64,000 nucleotides of DNA from assembly GCF_002909235.1 (NCBI RefSeq), contig NZ_PHQQ01000001.1:248001-312000 (forward strand), given 5' to 3'. The position numbers and the translations under genes were made by a program. Shown here piece after piece: positions 57,559-64,000 of this stretch (position 1 is its first letter; each line of letters begins with the position of its first letter). Source of the stretch: Arenibacter catalasegens. GTDB lineage: Bacteria > Bacteroidota > Bacteroidia > Flavobacteriales > Flavobacteriaceae. The notes under the pieces were generated by a model that worked only from the letters and a program-made list of their open reading frames with translations, was not told the DNA's origin and ran no database searches.

Positions 57559-59613
57559 ATGAACTTAAAAATATTTAAGTCAATTTTTGTCCATAAGCTA
57601 TTTATAATAAGTGTCATTTTGTTATTTCATAGCTGTGCTGAAAACAAAAAACAAAAACCTACTGACAAAACTGAAGATGTCGCGATAGGTCGTAATGCAA
57701 ACGACATCATACCATTTTTTCAACATTGGAATTTAATCCTAGGTGATGGTTCTAATGTAGGCCAGGCAACTGACTATGAGAACAAAAATTACTTTTACAC
57801 TGCAACTGATGAAAATGGTGATTGGGTCGTATTTAAAGCACCAAATGCAGGAAACACCCATGGTTCTTCGAACAATACAAGAACCGAACTGGCACAATTA
57901 AAGAAGTGGTCACCAATGACTAAGGCTAAAATGAATGCCACCCTTAAGGTAATGAATGTGTCGACTACGGGCGATGCTCGCGTTGCTTCGACGTATTCAG
58001 TAGTGGTTGGCCAGATTCACAGTGCAGATGGGCACGAGAACGAACCGCTTAAAATATTTTATAAAAAATTTCCGGGCCATAATAAAGGTTCTGTCTTTTG
58101 GAATTATGAAATCAATACAGCAGGTGATGATAATGCTGGAAGGTGGGATTATTCCACTCCTATATGGGGCTATGACTTTTCTGTTGTTGGTACTGATGAA
58201 AACACTTATCCGCCAGAACCAGAAGATGGTATTGCTCTAGGTGAAGCGTTCAGTTATGAAGTAGAGATTAAGGATGGCATGATGCATCTAACATTCACTA
58301 GTGACGGGCATGAGACCAAAACATTTACTAAAAATCTTATTTCGTCTGAATTTGCAAAACGTTCTGAGATGCCAGAGCAGGTCAAGAAACTATTCGTCCC
58401 TATAGGTCAGGATGGCCTCGAGCGAAAAGAAGCGTATACCGGTGAAGGCCTCTTTTTTAAATTGGGTACGTACAACCAAACGAATGGAAAAGACCCTAAG
58501 GTAAATAAGGTTTGGTGTTCTGGTGCCGAAACCCATGGCGGTGATATTCAAAAACAATATGCCGATGGCAATTACGCCGAGGTTTGGTTTAAATCAGCGA
58601 ATATTACCATTAGTAATGATGCAATATCCAATGCAGGATATTTCCAAGCGAATGATGGCTTAAGTACGAAAACAGTTTATCCAAATGAGGTGATTCCTTT
58701 TATGGATAAATTTAAAATATTGATGGGGGACGGAACGGAGGTAAAAGATATCACTGCGTTCGAAAACAAAGATTTTTTCTATACTGTAATTGATGGTACA
58801 AGGCGTTGGGTAGTCTATAAAACACCTAATTCTGGTGTCACTTCAGAAAACTCCAGCAATACAAGGACAGAGCTACACGAAAAAAGAGAATGGAAGCCTG
58901 AGGAAGGAGGTAAGCTAACAGGCACCTGTAAGGTTATGCAAGTGTCTATTTCTGGCGACGCCAGAGTTGCAGCCTCTTACGCAACAGTAGTTGGACAAAT
59001 TCATAGTGGTGAAGGACATAAAAATGAACCTCTAAAAATATTTTATAAGAAATTTCCTGGTCACACTAAGGGTTCCGTCTTTTGGAATTATGAAATCAAT
59101 ACAGCAGGTGATGATAATGCTGGAAGGTGGGAGTTATCAACCGCTGTCTGGGGGAATGATATGTCTGTAATTGGAATAAGTAAAAATGACTATCCCGCTG
59201 AGCCAAAGAATGGAATAGAATTGGGTGAAGAATTCAGCTATGAGGTAAATGTATATAAAGGTATCATGTATCTCACCTTCAAAAGTGATAATCACGAAAC
59301 AAGAACATTTACTAAAAATCTAATTTCCTCTGAATATGTGAAAAAATCAGACCAGCCAGAACAAGTAAGGAAACTATTCGTGCCAATAGGACAAGATGGG
59401 ACAGAACGCGCCACCGCCTATAGTGGAGAGTTAAATTTTTTCAAACAAGGCGCTTATAACCAAACCAATGGAAAAAGTCCTGAAACAAACATGGTTTGGT
59501 TTGCGGGTGCAGACACCTATGGAGGTGATATCGCCAAACAATATGAAAATGGCTGTTATACGGAAGTATGGTTTAGGGAAGCAACAATAGGTCAGGGTAC
59601 ACCACCAAAATAA
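57559..59613 (+). CDS. Tandem double PL7 alginate lyase, lipoprotein
   Basis: This 684-aa protein has a lipoprotein signal (lipobox FHSC) and two full PL7 (alginate lyase 2) modules of about 328 residues. Module 1: Arg108 (NTRTEL), Gln152-Ile-His154, Tyr305 (GTYNQ). Module 2: Arg436 (NTRTEL), Gln480-Ile-His482, Tyr633 (GAYNQ). These are the family's substrate Arg, neutralising Gln/His and catalytic Tyr, with equal spacing in both, so both look active. The modules share an identical 56-bp stretch (58093-58148 and 59077-59132). It would be a surface enzyme and is controlled by operator 2. Confidence 0.93.
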   Translation: MNLKIFKSIFVHKLFIISVILLFHSCAENKKQKPTDKTEDVAIGRNANDIIPFFQHWNLILGDGSNVGQATDYENKNYFYTATDENGDWVVFKAPNAGNTHGSSNNTRTELAQLKKWSPMTKAKMNATLKVMNVSTTGDARVASTYSVVVGQIHSADGHENEPLKIFYKKFPGHNKGSVFWNYEINTAGDDNAGRWDYSTPIWGYDFSVVGTDENTYPPEPEDGIALGEAFSYEVEIKDGMMHLTFTSDGHETKTFTKNLISSEFAKRSEMPEQVKKLFVPIGQDGLERKEAYTGEGLFFKLGTYNQTNGKDPKVNKVWCSGAETHGGDIQKQYADGNYAEVWFKSANITISNDAISNAGYFQANDGLSTKTVYPNEVIPFMDKFKILMGDGTEVKDITAFENKDFFYTVIDGTRRWVVYKTPNSGVTSENSSNTRTELHEKREWKPEEGGKLTGTCKVMQVSISGDARVAASYATVVGQIHSGEGHKNEPLKIFYKKFPGHTKGSVFWNYEINTAGDDNAGRWELSTAVWGNDMSVIGISKNDYPAEPKNGIELGEEFSYEVNVYKGIMYLTFKSDNHETRTFTKNLISSEYVKKSDQPEQVRKLFVPIGQDGTERATAYSGELNFFKQGAYNQTNGKSPETNMVWFAGADTYGGDIAKQYENGCYTEVWFREATIGQGTPPK

Positions 59614-59684
59614 ATCGAATTGATTCATATAAAGCAGTTGATCGCTATTAAAAAAGAGTAAAGACATATTAAAATCATAAAAAA

Positions 59685-60062
59685 ATGAAACGATTTAGTG
59701 AAAAGTACATCATCTCAAAAGAAATGAAATGGGAAGAACTTGGAGGAGGAGTATCAAGAAAGTTCTTAGGTTACGATAACCAAATCATGATGGTAAAAGT
59801 GAAATTTGAGAAAGGAGCATTAGGTGCCCCACATCAACATTTTCACACACAAGCTACCTATTGTGTTGCAGGTAAATTTGAATTTGAAATTAATGGAGAA
59901 AAGAAAATTGTAGAAGCAGGAGATGGAGTTTATATTGAACCTAATCTATTGCATAGTGCAGTTTGTTTGGAAGAAGGGATACTAATTGACACATTTAGTC
60001 CTGTAAGAGAAGATTTCTTAAGCGGTGGAGAGGTATCTTATTTTGGAGATAAACAGTCTTAA
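59685..60062 (+). CDS. kdgF: KdgF-type cupin, uronate linearisation
   Basis: This 125-aa single-domain cupin catalyses ring opening of the 4,5-unsaturated uronates released by lyases, giving DEH for reduction to KDG. It has the cupin metal motif PHQHFHTQATYCVAGKFEFEI (HxH-x-Q) and a second strand block with GDGVYIEPNLLHSAVC. It has no signal peptide. It lies 72 nt after the PL7 gene, in the order usual for alginate loci, where an SDR reductase often follows; here that position holds a decayed SDR. Confidence 0.92.
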   Translation: MKRFSEKYIISKEMKWEELGGGVSRKFLGYDNQIMMVKVKFEKGALGAPHQHFHTQATYCVAGKFEFEINGEKKIVEAGDGVYIEPNLLHSAVCLEEGILIDTFSPVREDFLSGGEVSYFGDKQS

Positions 60063-60089
60063 TAAAAAAAACTGTCCTTTTCGGGAAGA

Positions 60090-60268
60090 CTTAATGACAT
60101 AAACAACGCCGGTAAACTGAAAGCTAAAAGACCTTAACAGGAACAACCGCACTACGCCGAGAAGGCTAAGCTAAAGAGATTGCAAATACAGTGGCTTGCC
60201 TTGCTTCTTCCTAAACATCCTTTAAACAGGGGCAAATAGATATTAACGGTGGGCTTGCCTTTTCATAG
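60090..60268 (+). pseudogene. Decayed SDR (probable former DEH reductase)
   Basis: Short SDR pieces survive in different frames: an NNAG motif in DINNAGKLKAKRP (about 60097-60135) and the C-terminus EIANTVACLASS, a stop, TSFKQGQIDINGGLAFS and a final stop at 60266-60268. Both are hallmark SDR parts in correct order, about 40 codons apart instead of about 130, with stops between. The gene has therefore suffered large internal deletion. In flavobacterial alginate loci the SDR next to kdgF is usually the DEH reductase, which I infer was its role. Confidence 0.7.
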
Positions 60269-60379
60269 CCCAATATTGCCCTAGGTCTAAAAAGAATGAT
60301 TTAATCATTTCATTTTCAGCCTCTAACCCTTACAAATGTTAAATTTTAATTTGTTCTTTTTTTTAACGAATAAATAACA

Positions 60380-60387
60380 TATATTTG
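60380..60387 (+). promoter_or_regulatory. Candidate -7 element before susC
   Basis: TATATTTG matches TAnnTTTG and overlaps the first operator box at 60386. The nearest TTTG is 26 nt upstream (60350-60353), too far for the consensus. Confidence 0.5.
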
Positions 60388-60421
60388 GTAAACCAATCTG
60401 GTTGACCAGTTTGGTTTACCA
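60386..60421. promoter_or_regulatory. Operator 3: three palindromic boxes
   Basis: TGGTAAACCA (60386-60395), TGGTTGACCA (60399-60408) and TGGTTTACCA (60412-60421) are each spaced by 3 nt, so centres are 13 bp apart. The whole 36-bp array is nearly its own reverse complement. It has one box more than operators 1 and 2 and lies 316 bp before the susC start. Confidence 0.82.
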
Positions 60422-60737
60422 GTAAAACTAATACAATACCAAGCATGTTAAAAGAAAAATACTTGAAAATAGACCATAAAATTTGACAAAAAAAAGGACG
60501 GGTGCACACCCATCCTTTTTTAAAAAGTTTACTTCATTCTGAAGGGAAGTAATAACCTAGACATGTAATAATTTATTACGACACGCCTGCTGCAAAGATA
60601 AAAAAATACATTGAATTCTAACCAGATTGCGTGATTTAGTAAATAGTGGGAAAAATGTGAATGCACAAACACATTTAAAAATCTGATTTCGATTAACGAA
60701 ATCGAAAATTGACAATTCTAACTCAATACAAACACCA
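60422..60737. other. Long leader region of susC
   Basis: There is no frame here. It contains the terminator at 60488-60522 and a hairpin GATTTCG / CGAAATC at 60687-60705 shortly before the susC start. No second promoter matching TTTG-N19-TAnnTTTG was found on the plus strand. Confidence 0.45.
60488..60522. terminator. Intrinsic terminator inside the susC leader
   Basis: Stem GGACGGGTG / CACCCATCC with a CA loop, followed by T6 and preceded by A8, so usable on either strand. It lies between operator 3 and susC; read-through or attenuation would be needed for susC expression from the operator promoter. Confidence 0.8.
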
Positions 60738-63700
60738 ATGAATTTAAGAAAGAAACTCATTTTAGGAGCGTTATTGCTCATTAATGTTGCACTGTTTGCC
60801 CAAGAAGGCTTTATGCTTTCTGGAACGGTAACGGACGCCGCAAACGTCCCAGTGCCAGGAGTGAATGTAATTATTGCCAACACTACTACAGGAACGGCAA
60901 CAGACTTTGATGGAAATTACCAAATTGAGGTAAAAAACGGGGATGTACTACAGTTCTCGTCCTTGGGCTTTGTTTCCCAATCGATATCAATTACAAATCA
61001 AAAACAATTGAACATCATCATGCAAGAAGATGCAAGTCAACTTGATGAGGTTGTTGTAGTTGGATATGGTACAATAAAGAAATCACATCTTACTGGTGCG
61101 GTAGCAAAAATAGGAGGTGATGAAGTTGCTGCTGTTCAAGTGGCCCGTGTGGATGATGCCCTCGCAGGCAAGTTATCCGGGGTAAGGATACAAAATCAAA
61201 GTGGAGAACCTGGTGCGGATCCAAAGATCCAAATAAGGGCAGCTTCCTCTGTTTCAGGTGACTCAGGGCCACTCATTGTTGTGGATGGTTATCCGATTTC
61301 AGGTAATTTAGCCACCGTTAACCCCAACGATATAGAAAGTTTAGAGGTATTAAAAGATGCTGCTTCAGCCGCTATTTATGGTTCTTTGGGTGCAAATGGT
61401 GTTATTTTGGTAACCACCAAAAAAGGAAAGTCAGGAAAAGTTAATTTTAGTTACAATTCATATACAAGCACCTCAAGCAAGTATGTGAAGGACATTGAAA
61501 TGCTTAAGACTGCGGGCGAATGGGCCAGTGAATTACAGACTAGTGCATATGATCTTTCCGAAACCGACCCAGGTTTATTGGCTTACAGACTAGATGCATT
61601 CACTAATGCGCCTGATGTAGTAAGTATAGAAGATTGGCTTTTCAAAAATGGTAGTTCAACTAGCCATGATTTCAGCGTAAGCGGAGGGTCTGAAAATATA
61701 AAAGCTTTTGCTTCTCTTGGTTATTTGAACACTGAAGGTATAGTAAAAGGGCAAGGTTATGAAAGATATAACGGACGTATGAACGTAGATGCCAACTTGG
61801 GTTCTAAATTAAAGGCCGGATTGAGTATGAATGGTTATTATGGCAAACAAGATATTGTTCCTTGGGAGATGAGAGATCTTTTAAGATCATATAGCATTAG
61901 TCCTATATACCATACGCAAGCCTCAATAGATTTCGTTCAACAATTGGATCGTAACAGACAGGCATTAGCAGATTCCGGATTTACAGGAAATAACATAGGT
62001 AGATCATTTGACCAAGACTATAGAGGTATAGGTCTGGATCCTACAAGTATCTATGATTTGCAACCTGGTGATGTAGCTCACGATTGGCAATACGGTAGAA
62101 ATCAAAATGGTATTGGAGGAACAGGAGATGCAGGTGTAGCGGCGAAGTTTGATAATTCACAAAGATGGAAAAAGACATATTTTGGGAACGTGAGTTCTTA
62201 TTTACAATATGAAATCATAGAAGGATTAAATTTAAAAACCATTTTTGGAGCAGATCTTCAAGATACCCAAACCTACGAATATCATGGAATATTATCAGAT
62301 GGTCAACAACGTTCCAATCAAACAGAGTTGGATATATCCAATATAAAAAAATCTACTGTTTTAAGTACGACTACTTTAAATTATGCAAAAGTTTTTGCTG
62401 ATAAGCACGATATATCTGCGGTGGCTGGAATGGAATTTGTAAATACATATTATAAGGGAATTGTAAACAATGGATCAAACGTGGCATTTGGTCTGCCATT
62501 AAATTATGATTTTTTTGACCCTGCAGATGTGATTACCAACGAGATAGATGAGACTCAGTCAAGAAATGGTTTTTTTGGAAGAATTGCTTATGCGTTTGAT
62601 GATCGTTATCTACTATCGGCATCCATTAGAAGAGATGGTGATTCACGATTTGGAGCCAATGAAAAATACGCGGTATTCCCAGCACTATCCTTAGGCTGGA
62701 ATATTCATAATGAATCCTTTTTTGGAGATGCTGATGGGTTTAGCCTATTTAAACTTAGGTTTAGTACTGGATCTTTAGGAACGGCTTCTTTCTTAGGGTC
62801 ATACAACTCATTAAGTATTTTGGGAACCTCACCGACCGCTTTCGGGACAGGATTTCTAATTCCGGAGGATATAGCAAACCCAGATTTAACTTGGCAAACC
62901 AATAAAGAGACAAACTATGGTGTTGATACAGGGTTTATAAATAACCGTTTCAGATTGAGTGTAGATTATTATACGTCTGATGTAAATGATATGTTGATCA
63001 ATCAAAGTGTTTCTGAAGTTCTTGGGACACCTGCTATAAAACTTAATCGCGGTGATGTGACCAGTTCCGGTTTGGAGTTTGAACTTAATGCAAAAATAAT
63101 TGCCGATCAAAACTTCTCTTGGAATGTTAACGCCAATTTATCAACTGCTAAATCAGAAATTACCAATCTAGGTGAATTGACCGAACTGCCCAGGCAAATT
63201 TACGGTGGACCGAGTGGAAGAGGTCCTGAGTTTAGAAACTATGTAGGAGGTGAAATTGGTGAAATGTGGGGATATGAAGTAACTGGTGAGGTTGAAACGA
63301 TACATATGTCGGATCCATCCAGAGGCGTTGGATTTGGCAGCGGAGAATATTATGTCGTAGACCAAAACGGTGACGGTGAAATTACCTATGAAGAAGATTA
63401 TGTAAAGTTAGGATCCGCAACCCCGGATTTCTATTGGGGACTTTCAAGTTCTATGAGCATCAAGAATTTTGATTTTTCGTTCCAGTTCCAAGGATCTCAA
63501 GGAGCAGAACTTTACAATATAGACCCCATTTACTGGAAATCACAATTTGGCGGTAGATTAAAATCCAGTTTTGATGCCAATAATGACGGTATTGCCGATG
63601 CCAGTGGCAAGTTTTATCAGGAGACCAGAAATGCACATGGTTCGGGGATTCAAGATGCTTCCTTTACCGCTTTAAGAAACATAACTTTAGGTTATACCCT

Positions 63701-63920
63701 TGATTCTGATTTAACGGATAAAATTGGTATAGGTTCTATGAGGGTATATGTTGCAGCTACCAATTTGTTGTACATAATGGCAGATAATTATACCTCATTT
63801 AACCCTGAAGGTGTAGAGATCGAAAATACAGGTTATGCTGGTCCAACAACTTACGGATACCAAGAAGGTGCGAGCCCGCTTGTAAGAAGTTTTACTTTGG
63901 GTGTAAATGTTAATTTTTAA
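60738..63920 (+). CDS. SusC/RagA-type TonB-dependent outer-membrane transporter
   Basis: This 1060-aa protein imports oligosaccharides, here probably from alginate, across the outer membrane with its SusD partner. It has a signal peptide (cut after ALFAQ), a carboxypeptidase-regulatory-like domain (about 25-95: SGTVTDAANVPVPGVNVIIANTTTGTATD...), the SusC TonB-box region LDEVVVVGYGTIKKSHLTGAV, a plug domain (to about 235) and a 22-strand-type barrel ending in SFTLGVNVNF. The susD start follows 10 nt later. Confidence 0.95.
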   Translation: MNLRKKLILGALLLINVALFAQEGFMLSGTVTDAANVPVPGVNVIIANTTTGTATDFDGNYQIEVKNGDVLQFSSLGFVSQSISITNQKQLNIIMQEDASQLDEVVVVGYGTIKKSHLTGAVAKIGGDEVAAVQVARVDDALAGKLSGVRIQNQSGEPGADPKIQIRAASSVSGDSGPLIVVDGYPISGNLATVNPNDIESLEVLKDAASAAIYGSLGANGVILVTTKKGKSGKVNFSYNSYTSTSSKYVKDIEMLKTAGEWASELQTSAYDLSETDPGLLAYRLDAFTNAPDVVSIEDWLFKNGSSTSHDFSVSGGSENIKAFASLGYLNTEGIVKGQGYERYNGRMNVDANLGSKLKAGLSMNGYYGKQDIVPWEMRDLLRSYSISPIYHTQASIDFVQQLDRNRQALADSGFTGNNIGRSFDQDYRGIGLDPTSIYDLQPGDVAHDWQYGRNQNGIGGTGDAGVAAKFDNSQRWKKTYFGNVSSYLQYEIIEGLNLKTIFGADLQDTQTYEYHGILSDGQQRSNQTELDISNIKKSTVLSTTTLNYAKVFADKHDISAVAGMEFVNTYYKGIVNNGSNVAFGLPLNYDFFDPADVITNEIDETQSRNGFFGRIAYAFDDRYLLSASIRRDGDSRFGANEKYAVFPALSLGWNIHNESFFGDADGFSLFKLRFSTGSLGTASFLGSYNSLSILGTSPTAFGTGFLIPEDIANPDLTWQTNKETNYGVDTGFINNRFRLSVDYYTSDVNDMLINQSVSEVLGTPAIKLNRGDVTSSGLEFELNAKIIADQNFSWNVNANLSTAKSEITNLGELTELPRQIYGGPSGRGPEFRNYVGGEIGEMWGYEVTGEVETIHMSDPSRGVGFGSGEYYVVDQNGDGEITYEEDYVKLGSATPDFYWGLSSSMSIKNFDFSFQFQGSQGAELYNIDPIYWKSQFGGRLKSSFDANNDGIADASGKFYQETRNAHGSGIQDASFTALRNITLGYTLDSDLTDKIGIGSMRVYVAATNLLYIMADNYTSFNPEGVEIENTGYAGPTTYGYQEGASPLVRSFTLGVNVNF

Positions 63921-63930
63921 TTAAGAAAAA

Positions 63931-64000
63931 ATGAAAAAAATGAAAACTATATATCTAGCAGTAGTTTCCTTGTTGTTGATAACAGCATGTGATAACGATT
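63931..64000 (+). CDS. Start of SusD-like lipoprotein, cut by window edge
   Basis: Only 23 residues are present: MKKMKTIYLAVVSLLLITA followed by CDND. This is a lipoprotein signal with lipobox ITAC. Its place 10 nt after susC identifies it as the SusD-type surface glycan-binding partner; the sequence itself cannot prove this. Confidence 0.8.
   Translation, partial: MKKMKTIYLAVVSLLLITACDND

Overview
The window looks like chromosomal DNA of a marine, polysaccharide-degrading member of the Flavobacteriaceae (Bacteroidota). The evidence is two T9SS type B sorting-domain proteins, a fused SecDF, BKACE and DUF2911 proteins, SusC/SusD genes, alginate lyases of families PL6 and PL7, and promoters of the Bacteroidota type (TTTG, 19 nt, TAnnTTTG). 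Functions are assigned by reading motifs; no database search was run.

Layout. (1) 1-8171 is the right end of an integrated phage-like element. It holds a structural-type gene running off the left edge, a 0.9 kb non-coding field of short direct-repeat doublets, a helicase/primase-like protein, two small DNA-binding-type proteins, an unknown protein and a tyrosine recombinase, and it ends at a 3' fragment of tRNA-Arg(ACG). (2) 8181-9147 holds terminators and a 100-bp tandem repeat. (3) 9148-46440 is mostly housekeeping: nadA-nadB, rpsT, two tRNA-Glu, proS, an OmpP1/FadL porin, two T9SS cargo proteins, folE-cysS, yidD, lgt, ABC proteins, secDF, mdh, gyrB, asnB, a BKACE-acetyltransferase pair and an ABC-F protein. 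(4) 44648-52720 (minus) is a catabolic cluster: esterase, sulfatase, two BNR/sialidase-fold proteins, an RraA-like protein and a TIM-barrel epimerase-like protein. (5) 52721-64000 (plus) is an alginate utilisation locus: PL6 lyase, SDR, RbsD/FucU-type protein, a double-module PL7 lyase, KdgF, SusC and the start of SusD.

How the alginate locus appears to work. SusC/SusD would import oligosaccharides made by surface PL6 and PL7 lipoproteins. KdgF would open the unsaturated monouronate, and a reductase would send it towards KDG. Three sites share the motif TGGTAAACCA-ATC-TGGTTAACCA, overlapping or abutting promoter -7 elements upstream of PL6, PL7 and susC, so one repressor probably controls the locus.

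The most unusual things are: the doublet field at 1550-2385, where many different 7-11 nt words are each repeated once at about one helical turn; a PL7 protein with two complete catalytic modules sharing a 56-bp identical DNA stretch; and an evolutionary scar in the alginate locus. In that scar an apparently native SDR gene lies decayed beside kdgF, while a different SDR, an RbsD/FucU gene, a stub of a mannonate-dehydratase-like gene and a long palindromic repeat, all possibly of proteobacterial origin, sit between the PL6 and PL7 genes.
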